Both the position numbers and the translations under genes were made by a program. This document shows, piece by piece, positions 45,219 to 53,632 of a stretch of DNA of 64,000 nucleotides. Source of the stretch: an uncultured Prevotellaceae bacterium. Its GTDB lineage: Bacteria; Bacteroidota; Bacteroidia; Bacteroidales; Muribaculaceae. The stretch lies in the NCBI GenBank assembly GCA_900541935.1, contig UQLZ01000001.1, forward strand, positions 1 to 64,000, written 5' to 3'. A model generated the notes under the pieces. The model did not search any database. It saw only the letters and a list, made by a program, of their open reading frames with translations, and was not told where the DNA came from. Numbering within the stretch: the stretch's first letter is position 1; the number at the start of each line of letters is the position of its first letter.

Positions 45219-46280
45219 ATGAAATTACAATATAAATTAGGGGCCATTGCATTATCAGTAGTTGCTTTGTCATCCTGTGAAATGAACGATCCATATGGAG
45301 ACGTTGTAGAGGTTGGCCAGCCGGTGCCAACAGTTTCATGGGAACTTGGAGGATCAGTAGCAACTGCAGGTGACTCTGTTTCATTCCTTGGAAAGTATTA
45401 TGCTGAAAAGGGAAGAACAATTGATCATTCAGAAGTGTGGGCTCTTGTTTCAAAGGAAGAATCATGTGAGGCAACATTGAGGTTGTCATCTTCATTGGCA
45501 TATACCAAGTCAGTTGGTTTTAGTGATACAATTCGCATGAGCCAAAAGGTTAGTGAGTATCCTCATTCACAAGCAGAGTGGGATGGCTATGAGTTCGTAT
45601 TGAACGCAAAGTTCCCAACTTCACAAACATTGAAAACCTTGATTTGGCAGAATATCCCGAAATGGGATGCTGATAAATTTGCAGCATATTTCCCACAAGG
45701 ATTCAAAGAGGAGTTTGTTGAGCATGTGCTTGGTGAAATGGTAAAGGATGCATGTTATAATGACCTCCGTCACGTATATATCAACTATGATTTTTCAGTA
45801 GACCAATTCCAGTCAGTTATTGCTAAGCATGCAGAATTAGATGCTGCTATTCTTAACAAACTAGCGTTGGTAGACGCTGGTGAGAAATCAGATGCATGGT
45901 ATACAGATGTAGAGAAGGTGGTTGGCAAATACTATAAGACAGTAGATGCAGAAGGAAAGACTGTATATAATGAAGTAGGTCTCGATTTCAATGATCCGAA
46001 CATTCCAGTATATAATGTTTACGAGTCTTCAGCATGGGTTTTCTGTCGTTATGACGATGACCAAGGTAAGATTTTGACATCAGTTCGTCCTGAGTATATT
46101 CCGTTCTTTAAGGATTTGATTACTCTTATTCCTTTCCAAGATTGGATTTACAATGTTGGCGAAAAGCAATATGCAGTATCATTCAAGAGATCTTATGGAT
46201 TAGGTGTTGTATTCAAGGTTTATGATACTGATGGCAATGTTGGTTATACAACAGAACCCAAAAAGGTTAGTCTTAACTAA
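45219..46280 (+). CDS. lipoprotein of unknown function in the SusCD operon
   Basis: A 353-residue predicted surface lipoprotein (MKLQYKLGAIALSVVALSSC, Cys20, then EMNDPYGD, acidic). The first domain (PTVSWELGGSVATAGDSVSF) looks like an Ig/SusE-type beta-sandwich. The middle is helical (WDADKFAAYFPQGFKEEFVE; SVIAKHAELDAAILNKLALV) and the C-terminal part is again beta-rich (GLGVVFKVYDTDGNVGYTT). By position it takes the place of SusE/SusF, the extra surface glycan-binding proteins. I do not recognise the family. Confidence 0.8.
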   Translation: MKLQYKLGAIALSVVALSSCEMNDPYGDVVEVGQPVPTVSWELGGSVATAGDSVSFLGKYYAEKGRTIDHSEVWALVSKEESCEATLRLSSSLAYTKSVGFSDTIRMSQKVSEYPHSQAEWDGYEFVLNAKFPTSQTLKTLIWQNIPKWDADKFAAYFPQGFKEEFVEHVLGEMVKDACYNDLRHVYINYDFSVDQFQSVIAKHAELDAAILNKLALVDAGEKSDAWYTDVEKVVGKYYKTVDAEGKTVYNEVGLDFNDPNIPVYNVYESSAWVFCRYDDDQGKILTSVRPEYIPFFKDLITLIPFQDWIYNVGEKQYAVSFKRSYGLGVVFKVYDTDGNVGYTTEPKKVSLN

Positions 46281-46294
46281 TTAATTGAGAAAAA

Positions 46295-48007
46295 ATGAAG
46301 AAGTTATTAAAAAATATTTGTTTATTCAGCGCTTTGCTTTTCGCTTTCTCTTCATGTGTTGAGAGTGATCCGGAGTACACAGATTTCCCATCAAAGGATG
46401 TTGATTTTAGGTATTCAGTTGCACCTAACGCCGAAGGCGAAGTAGAGTTTGCGTTGGATTATTATGTTGTATCTACAATTCAATTTACAAATACTTCTGC
46501 AAAGTCAGGTAAATTGACTTGGGATTTTGGTGACGGTCAGACTTCGAACGAGGCAAATCCGTTGCATAAGTATGAAAAAGCAGGTACTTACAAGGTTGCA
46601 TTGACAGTAGAAGGTGTAGGTACTCGCACATATCCTATTATGATTTATGATATCGCACCAGTCCTTTCAATTAAGGATAAGAGTGCAGATGTTGTATTGG
46701 CTAATGAGGTGACAGTTGACTTGGGAATTTTCCTACCGAATCCGGAAAAGTTGAAAGTCGAATATGAATTGTTCTTCCCAGAAGGTGCAATTAATAAAGA
46801 TGGCGCAGAGATTACAGAACCTATCAAAATCATCGAGGAAAACGGTAAGGTTCAATTCCCGGAAGGCATCAAGTTCCGTAACATTGGATCACAGAAGGTT
46901 CTTGTAAAGACAACATTCGATGTTGATGGAAACCCAAGAAAATTGGAAGATTCTTACGTAAATGTTCAAGTTGGTTCGCCAATCGAGGCTCCTACACTAT
47001 ATTATGCAGTATATGGAGGCAATATTATGGCTTATAAGTTATTGGATGAAACAAAACTTCCAGAAGGAACAAAGAATCTTCCATTCGATATGGGAGTAAA
47101 TAGTGGAACAACACCAGTATGTCTTGTATTCGCTGACGGTGTTGGTGAGGAAGGTCAATCAGGAACAATTTATATCCTTGACCCAGGAAAACAATACACT
47201 TATATTAATGACGAAAATAATGTCTTGGGCGATGGTAAGATTTCTGTTATGAATCCTGACGGAACAGGTGTTAATGTATTTGTTACAAATGTTGGTCAAG
47301 GAGCGTTCTTTGACCCATTCTATGGTGCCGTTGACGGAAATAACTTGATTTACTCAGACCGCAACACTGGTCTGCGCAAGACAGACCTTAAGGCTCGTGG
47401 TGAGAAAGAGAAGAATGATTACCTTGTTCAAAATGACTATCTTGCATACTATAGCCGCACATCTTTGGCATACGGTGCAATCAGTTGTACAATCTTGAAG
47501 GACAGTAAGGGTAACTACTGGTGGGGCAAGTGCTTCAACGGTAATGGTATCTTCCGTTTCAAGGCTGAAAACATTGGCTACTACAAGGATAACAAGGTAC
47601 TTCCAAATAAGGTTATCTTGGAGAATAGAAACTTGAAGTCATTTATGATAGACGAAGGAAGAAGCGGTTTGTATGTATTCCGTACAAAAGATGCAGATAC
47701 TGGTTTCTATGCTTATACACTTCCAGGTGACTTTGAAGATGTTTCTGCACCAGTTGCAAAATTCAGCATAGAAGCAGATCCTATGAATACATCAGCAGAT
47801 GAAGGTTTGTATGTTACACAAATGGCTCTTGATAAAGAAACCGGTTATGTTTACTTTGGATTCAACAAGGCAGCGACAGACAATTCAGCTTATGCAACAG
47901 GTATGCTTTACTACAATCCAGACAGCAAGAAGTTGCACTCTGTAGATGTAATTAAGGATAAGATTCTTGGCGTTGTTGTCAACGATCATAAGACAAATTT
48001 ATTCTAA
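46295..48007 (+). CDS. PKD-domain lipoprotein with beta-propeller-like C-terminus
   Basis: A 570-residue lipoprotein (MKKLLKNICLFSALLFAFSS then Cys21, VESDPEYTD). A PKD domain spans about 60-115 (KLTWDFGDGQTSNEANPLHK, AGTYKVALTV). From about 230 the chain has repeated beta-sheets of a propeller type (YYAVYGGNIMAYKLLD, SGTIYILDPGKQYTYIND, GVYVFR-like segments such as SGLYVFRTKDADTGFYAYTL). Such PKD-like lipoproteins are frequent companions of SusCD pairs and probably bind the glycan at the surface. Last gene before the terminator-like hairpin at 48038-48083. Confidence 0.82.
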   Translation: MKKLLKNICLFSALLFAFSSCVESDPEYTDFPSKDVDFRYSVAPNAEGEVEFALDYYVVSTIQFTNTSAKSGKLTWDFGDGQTSNEANPLHKYEKAGTYKVALTVEGVGTRTYPIMIYDIAPVLSIKDKSADVVLANEVTVDLGIFLPNPEKLKVEYELFFPEGAINKDGAEITEPIKIIEENGKVQFPEGIKFRNIGSQKVLVKTTFDVDGNPRKLEDSYVNVQVGSPIEAPTLYYAVYGGNIMAYKLLDETKLPEGTKNLPFDMGVNSGTTPVCLVFADGVGEEGQSGTIYILDPGKQYTYINDENNVLGDGKISVMNPDGTGVNVFVTNVGQGAFFDPFYGAVDGNNLIYSDRNTGLRKTDLKARGEKEKNDYLVQNDYLAYYSRTSLAYGAISCTILKDSKGNYWWGKCFNGNGIFRFKAENIGYYKDNKVLPNKVILENRNLKSFMIDEGRSGLYVFRTKDADTGFYAYTLPGDFEDVSAPVAKFSIEADPMNTSADEGLYVTQMALDKETGYVYFGFNKAATDNSAYATGMLYYNPDSKKLHSVDVIKDKILGVVVNDHKTNLF

Positions 48008-48037
48008 ACATCAGTTTAATATAAATTCATGATTTTA

Positions 48038-48083
48038 CAAGAGCCACACTTCTCCATAAGGATGGTTGTGTGGCTCTTGTTTT
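48038..48083 (+). terminator. terminator-like hairpin immediately before the second GHL10 gene
   Basis: A perfect 12-bp stem CAAGAGCCACAC (48038-48049) / GTGTGGCTCTTG (48068-48079) followed by TTTT. The next start codon is at 48091, 7 nt later, and the PKD gene stops at 48007. Either it ends most SusCD transcripts and lets a fraction through to the GHL10 pair, or it is a regulated attenuator. Confidence 0.85.
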
Positions 48084-48090
48084 AATAGAT

Positions 48091-50781
48091 ATGATGAAAA
48101 CTAATTTATTCCGATATACAATACTCCTTTTATTAGTGATAGCGTCGTTGCCGGCTTCCGGCAATAAGCGAGAGCAGCGAGCAGCGTGGATGTCAGGCTT
48201 TGTCAGTGACTGGCCATCATCTGCAATCACGACAGCAAATGCGGAAACGCACAAGCGTCAATGCCAAGAGCATCTTGATACGATGCAAAGGGCGAATTTT
48301 ACAACAGTCTATTATCACGTCCGCACAATGTGCGATGCTATGTATGACTCAAAATATGAGCCATGGTCGAGTTACGTTTCCGGAACCAGAGGAAAAGCAC
48401 CGGCATTTGACCCGTTTGCTTATATCCTTGAGCAGGCGCATGCCCGCGGTTTGGAGGTTTATGCGTGGTTGAACCCGTACAGGTATATCAATTCCAGTTA
48501 TTCCAGTGGATATGGAAATGCCGGGGGAGACAAGAATTATGAGAACAGTCATCCAGAATGGCTTATAGAATGGAATAACGGAGGAACAACATGGACAATT
48601 CTAAATCCTGCTTTACCCGAGGTTAAGCAGAGAATTGTAGATGTTATCGCCGATATAATGAGCAAATACGATATCGATGGTGTCATTTTCGATGACTATT
48701 TCTATCAGAATGGTCTTCCAGAAAGTTATGATGCTGCCGATTACACAAAATATACAGAAGGCGGAGGCACGCTTTCACAAGCCGATTGGCGTAGAGAGAA
48801 CGTTAACGATATGGTAAGAATGGTAAATGCCTATATCAAATCCACAAAGCCGTGGGTTCGTTTTGGTATTGGTCCAGCCGGCGTAGCGGGAAAACCAGAA
48901 GTTACAGCCAAGTACGGATTGCCTGCTTGTCCAGGAAGTGACTGGCAGTATAATGGCATCAGTTCAGATCCTTTGGCATGGCTTGCGGAAGGCTCGATAG
49001 ATTTTATCTCTCCACAGGTCTATTGGAATATAGGAAATGAAAATTCGGATTTTGCGAATATCACTCCATGGTGGTATATGGCTTGCAAGAAGTTTAACCG
49101 CCATTGCTATATTAGCCAAAGCCTTACAGGAAATTTCGGAAAGGCGGGCAGTCTTGATGAGTTTGTCAACCAAGTTGAGATGATACGAGCATCAAACGAG
49201 CAGGAGGCTTGCGGGTATGTGTTCTTCCCGTGGAGGTTCTGCAAAAACTATACAAAGGAAATTAATGGAGTTAAGACAAATATTCCGACCTATTTTCGAC
49301 GCAATGTCTATGCGCATAAGGCACTTTCTCCCGTTGTTACTTGGATGCCGTCAAAAGCATTTGGAAAAATAAGCAATTTGACCAGAAATGGAAGAAAGTT
49401 GACATGGACAGGAGAAGATAATGTCAAGTATTCTATCTATGCTGTTCCAAAGAGCGTCAAGCAGTCTGAATTCCGCAAGGAGCAGGAGTATTTGATGGGA
49501 ATCAGTTATGAAGCGTCATACAGTATTCCAGAGACAAATCCGAAATACCCGGAGCAAGGCGTTTCAGATGCTGATTTGGACAAATATAATTACGCCGTTT
49601 GTGTTCTTGACCGCTATGGGAATGAGTATGCTGCGTTCTTTACAGATCCGGAAGCGGCAGATGCAAAGGCTCCGGTATTGACTTATCCTACAAATGGAGT
49701 TGAAACGCCGTCGTTCTTTAACTTTAAGTGGGAAGGCAATGGCCAGAATTATGAGTTGGTAGTTGCAGAGGATTCAGAATTGAAAAATATTGTATATAAA
49801 ACAGAATTGTCAGACCAGTATAAGTTTTCGGCAGATGTCTATGGCTTTGAGGCAGGAAAAACATATTATTGGAGAGTCAGTTCAAGGGCAAACAATGTTG
49901 GAGAGTTGAAATCAGAAGTCCGTTCCTTTAAGGTAGATGAGTTTAGAGTAAAAACACCTATTGAAGGAAGTGATGCTGTTGCAGACAATCCAGAAATATC
50001 CTGGTCAGTTGTTGAAGGGGCAGATAAATACAAACTTGAAATATCCAATTCTAAATTATTTAAGAAAGTTACTGTTGTCAGAGAGGTAAAAGAGGCTAAG
50101 TGCCAAATTGAGCCTTATCTCTTGTCAGGAAATACCACTTATTATGTTAGAGTAAGCACAGAATTCAATGGCAGGTCGTTTGTTACGAAAGAGTCAAGTT
50201 TTAGGACAGTATTGATAGAAGGAGTAAAGCCCGAAATTGTCAGACCTTTAGAAAATGGTCAGACATTGTACTCAAACAATACAGTAGGTGTAGCCCCACA
50301 GAGGGGAATCACTGTCTTGAAGATAATGATTAGTCCAAATGAAAAATTCTCCGCACGTTCATCTTACAACGGCACATTTACGCAGTTTGAGACTTCCACG
50401 CCAGAGTTGTCAACAATCAAGGTTGGTTCGTCTAAACTTGCAGATGGCAAGACTTACTATGTCCGTGCACAGGTTTCTTATATTGGAGCCGAGGGAGGAA
50501 CAGTGACCAGTGAATGGTCAGATGTAAAGACTTTTGTTTACAGTTCAGAGCAGGGTGGCGTTTCTTCAATTACTGGAGCAGCACTCCATTATGCAGATGG
50601 CATTCTTATGACGGGAATGCCGGGTGCTTCAGTGGCTGTTTACGGCATTTCGGGTGCATTGGCAGGAAGTTATACATCTGACAGAGCCGGCAATGCTGAT
50701 TTGACAAGCCTGCCTTCAGGTGTCTATGTTGCCAAAGTTATAGATGGCATAAAAGTTGAGAATATTAAAATAGTAAAATAA
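48091..50781 (+). CDS. GHL10-family glycosidase with T9SS-like tail (copy 2)
   Basis: An 896-residue secreted glycosidase (ATG 48091 or 48094; signal peptide MMKTNLFRYTILLLLVIASL). The GHL10 domain (Pfam PF02638 type, about 30-350) shows QRAAWMSGFVSDWPSS, DSKYEPWSSYVSGTRGKAP, GLEVYAWLNPYRY, DGVIFDDYFYQNG with the paired Asp, and DWRRENVNDMV. Then come a FnIII-like domain (ISNLTRNGRKLTWTGEDNVK), two further beta-sandwich domains (FKWEGNGQNYELVVAEDSEL; PEISWSVVEGADKYKLEISN), and a tail (SVAVYGISGALAG ... PSGVYVAKV) like a T9SS sorting domain. E. coli DigH, a GHL10 member, cleaves denuded peptidoglycan; the substrate here is unknown. 16 nt before its tandem paralogue. Confidence 0.88.
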   Translation: MMKTNLFRYTILLLLVIASLPASGNKREQRAAWMSGFVSDWPSSAITTANAETHKRQCQEHLDTMQRANFTTVYYHVRTMCDAMYDSKYEPWSSYVSGTRGKAPAFDPFAYILEQAHARGLEVYAWLNPYRYINSSYSSGYGNAGGDKNYENSHPEWLIEWNNGGTTWTILNPALPEVKQRIVDVIADIMSKYDIDGVIFDDYFYQNGLPESYDAADYTKYTEGGGTLSQADWRRENVNDMVRMVNAYIKSTKPWVRFGIGPAGVAGKPEVTAKYGLPACPGSDWQYNGISSDPLAWLAEGSIDFISPQVYWNIGNENSDFANITPWWYMACKKFNRHCYISQSLTGNFGKAGSLDEFVNQVEMIRASNEQEACGYVFFPWRFCKNYTKEINGVKTNIPTYFRRNVYAHKALSPVVTWMPSKAFGKISNLTRNGRKLTWTGEDNVKYSIYAVPKSVKQSEFRKEQEYLMGISYEASYSIPETNPKYPEQGVSDADLDKYNYAVCVLDRYGNEYAAFFTDPEAADAKAPVLTYPTNGVETPSFFNFKWEGNGQNYELVVAEDSELKNIVYKTELSDQYKFSADVYGFEAGKTYYWRVSSRANNVGELKSEVRSFKVDEFRVKTPIEGSDAVADNPEISWSVVEGADKYKLEISNSKLFKKVTVVREVKEAKCQIEPYLLSGNTTYYVRVSTEFNGRSFVTKESSFRTVLIEGVKPEIVRPLENGQTLYSNNTVGVAPQRGITVLKIMISPNEKFSARSSYNGTFTQFETSTPELSTIKVGSSKLADGKTYYVRAQVSYIGAEGGTVTSEWSDVKTFVYSSEQGGVSSITGAALHYADGILMTGMPGASVAVYGISGALAGSYTSDRAGNADLTSLPSGVYVAKVIDGIKVENIKIVK

Positions 50782-50797
50782 TAAAACCATTAGAAAA

Positions 50798-53482
50798 ATG
50801 AAGAAAATTTGTCTATTCTTAATGACAGCCGTTCTCTTCCTTGCCAATTCGTTGGAAACATCGGCGGTTAAGAGAGAGCAGCGGGCAACGTGGATGTCAG
50901 CATTTACGCAGTGCTGGCCAACAAGTCCTATTACGGCATCAACAGCGAATACACATAAGCGTATTTGTATCAACAACCTTGACTCATTGCAGAAGAATAA
51001 CATGACAACAATTTATTATCATGTTAGGACAATGTGTGACGCAATGTATGATTCAAAGTATGAACCTTGGTCAAGTTATGTTTCAGGCACTCGTGGTGAA
51101 GCCCCAATTTTTGACCCGTTTGCATATCTTATCGAGAATGCTCATGCCCGTGGTATTGAGGTATATGCATGGTTGAACCCGTATCGTTATCTTAATAGCA
51201 TCTATGCTGATAACTATGGCTCTGAGGGAGGTGACAAAAACTATGAAAACAGTCATCCGGATTGGTTGATAGAATGGAAAAACGGCGACAGAATGTGGAC
51301 AATTCTTAATCCGGCATTGCCAGAGGTTAAGCAGCGCATAGTTGACGTTGTAGCAGATATTATGTCAAAATATGATATTGACGGTATTGTTTTTGATGAC
51401 TATTTCTATCAGAAAGGTTTGCCATTGAGTTATGATGCTGCAGATTACGAAAAGTACAAGGCTGCAGGCGGAACCTTGTCACAAGGCGATTGGCGACGTG
51501 AAAACGTTAACGATATGGTCCGCAAGGTTAATGCCTACATCAAGTCAACAAAGCCATGGGTTCGCTTTGGTATCGGTCCTGCCGGCGTTGCTTGCGGTAC
51601 TAACTTGAAAGCCGTTGCCGACAAGTATGGAATCGAGCCGTGTCCTGGTAGCGACTGGCAGTATAATGAAATTTATTCCGACCCTATCGCATGGTATAAA
51701 GAAGGTTCTATCGACTTTATGTCACCGCAGGTTTATTGGGTTATTAACGGAACTAACGACTATAGAGCAGTCTCTACATGGTGGTATAAGGTAGCGGCAA
51801 AATTCAACCGTCACTGCTATGTTAGTCAGGATTTGTCAAATTCTGCAAGTGGAGTAGCATCATTCAGCGAATTCCTCAATGAGATTGATGTTACTCGTAC
51901 AGCCGATGAGATGGATGCTCCTGGAACGGTTTATTTCCCATGGAAGAGCCTCAAGGCAAGAACGCAGAGAGTAAATCGCAAAAATCAGTTCTTGTTGAAT
52001 TATTTGCGATATAATGCTTTTCAATATAAAGCCTTAACTCCAGCCGCAACATGGATTAATACAGAGTGCCCTGGACAAGTATCTTCAGTTAAGCGTAATG
52101 GCAGAAGTCTTACTTGGAATGGACCGTCAAATGTCAAATACACAATCTATGCAGTGCCAAAGGATATTGCATTTGCAAACTTCCACAAGGAAGAAGAGTA
52201 CTTGAGGGCAATATCATATACATCGTCATGGGAAATACCGGCATACGACAGCAATTATGCTAATTTCGGCATATCAGATGAAGATTTGGATAAGTATAAC
52301 TACGCAGTCTGTGTGCTTGACCGTTATGGCAAAGAGTATAGTGCTGTTTTTGAAGGGGCAACAGTCGTTCCCTCAGAGAAGCCTGTAATAACATATCCAG
52401 CCAATGGAAACAAGGCGGCGGCCGTCTTTGATTTTAAGTGGACAGGCAAGGCTTCAACATTTGAAATTGCGATAGCGACAGATGCCGCAATGAAAAATAT
52501 TCTGGTTAAGAGAGAAGTAAGCGGCAATTATGTAAAGTCGTCAGATGTTTATGATTTTGAGGCAGAAAAGACTTACTACTGCACAATTACAGCAAGAGAC
52601 AATAATGCAACTGAGACACGTTCTGACGTAGTTTCATTTACAGTAGATGTATTGCGTATCACTTCACCATTAAATGAAGCAACAGGCTGTGAAGATAATC
52701 TTACAATTTCATGGTCAACAGCAACACCTGGAGCCGTTCTACGCATTGCTTCAGATTCTTCAATGGAAACTGTTGTCTATGAGGCAAAGACGGATAAGGA
52801 TTCTCATAAGATACCTGAATTTACATTGTGTGGCAATTTAACATATTATGCCCAGGTAGTTGCAGGAGAGATGGCAACGAAAGTTGTTAGTTTCACTGTT
52901 AAGAATATGGTTCCTTCAGTTCCTGTATTTACAAATCCAACAGTCAACGGTCAGACAATTTATTCAAATCATCGCATTTGCTTGGAGCCGGAACGTGGAA
53001 TCTATTTGACAAGAATAGAGGTTTGTGCAACTCAGTCTTTTGGAACTCGTTCTTCCTATATATTCAACGGCAAGGACTTTACATTCATGACACCAAATTT
53101 ATCAGAGGTAAGGGTTGGTCCGTCAACAAGTTCTCCACTTCTTACTGACGGAAAGACATATTATGTTCGTGCCAAGTACACTTATTATAACGAAGCAGGC
53201 AAGTCAGCAGATACCGAGTATTCACCTGTAATGTCATTTGTTTATAATAAGGACGCGGGCATCCAGTCACTTGAAGTTGCCGATGTTATAATTACAAATG
53301 ATGTATTGCAGACAGAGGAAGCCGATGCTTCAGTAAATGTATTTACGCTTGACGGCAAACTTGTAATGACAACAGTTACAGATTCAAATGGCGACGCATC
53401 GCTTGAAGAACTGGAAAGCGGTTCATATATTGTAACAGTAGTTGTTGGAGGTAAGAAGCATTCTTTGAAGTATATCAAGTAA
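50798..53482 (+). CDS. GHL10-family glycosidase with T9SS-like tail (copy 3)
   Basis: An 894-residue tandem paralogue of the preceding gene with the same domain order. Signal peptide MKKICLFLMTAVLFLANSLE; GHL10 core QRATWMSAFTQCWPTS, DSKYEPWSSYVSGTRGEAP, GIEVYAWLNPYRYLN, DGIVFDDYFYQKG, DWRRENVNDMVRK; FnIII-like VSSVKRNGRSLTWNGPSNVK; beta-sandwich domains; tail SVNVFTLDGKLV ... SGSYIVTVV. The core is closely similar to copy 2 while the C-terminal domains have diverged more, consistent with an old tandem duplication and different binding preferences. Probably co-transcribed with copy 2; a strong terminator follows at 53504-53550. Confidence 0.88.
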   Translation: MKKICLFLMTAVLFLANSLETSAVKREQRATWMSAFTQCWPTSPITASTANTHKRICINNLDSLQKNNMTTIYYHVRTMCDAMYDSKYEPWSSYVSGTRGEAPIFDPFAYLIENAHARGIEVYAWLNPYRYLNSIYADNYGSEGGDKNYENSHPDWLIEWKNGDRMWTILNPALPEVKQRIVDVVADIMSKYDIDGIVFDDYFYQKGLPLSYDAADYEKYKAAGGTLSQGDWRRENVNDMVRKVNAYIKSTKPWVRFGIGPAGVACGTNLKAVADKYGIEPCPGSDWQYNEIYSDPIAWYKEGSIDFMSPQVYWVINGTNDYRAVSTWWYKVAAKFNRHCYVSQDLSNSASGVASFSEFLNEIDVTRTADEMDAPGTVYFPWKSLKARTQRVNRKNQFLLNYLRYNAFQYKALTPAATWINTECPGQVSSVKRNGRSLTWNGPSNVKYTIYAVPKDIAFANFHKEEEYLRAISYTSSWEIPAYDSNYANFGISDEDLDKYNYAVCVLDRYGKEYSAVFEGATVVPSEKPVITYPANGNKAAAVFDFKWTGKASTFEIAIATDAAMKNILVKREVSGNYVKSSDVYDFEAEKTYYCTITARDNNATETRSDVVSFTVDVLRITSPLNEATGCEDNLTISWSTATPGAVLRIASDSSMETVVYEAKTDKDSHKIPEFTLCGNLTYYAQVVAGEMATKVVSFTVKNMVPSVPVFTNPTVNGQTIYSNHRICLEPERGIYLTRIEVCATQSFGTRSSYIFNGKDFTFMTPNLSEVRVGPSTSSPLLTDGKTYYVRAKYTYYNEAGKSADTEYSPVMSFVYNKDAGIQSLEVADVIITNDVLQTEEADASVNVFTLDGKLVMTTVTDSNGDASLEELESGSYIVTVVVGGKKHSLKYIK

Positions 53483-53503
53483 TAAGAATATCATATCATT
53501 AGC

Positions 53504-53550
53504 TGCGCCAGTCTCTACGGATAACCGTATAAGGCTGGCGTACTTTTTTT
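53504..53550 (+). terminator. rho-independent terminator of the GHL10 pair
   Basis: Stem TGCGCCAG (53504-53511) / CTGGCGTA (53534-53541) with inner TACGG/CCGTA pairing, then seven T or more (53543-53550). Confidence 0.9.
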
Positions 53551-53632
53551 GAGGGTTTTAAGTTAAAAAGGGTTTTTCTCTGTCAGAATAGAGATTAAAT
53601 AACTATCTTCGCATTTTGAAGAGAATTAAAGG

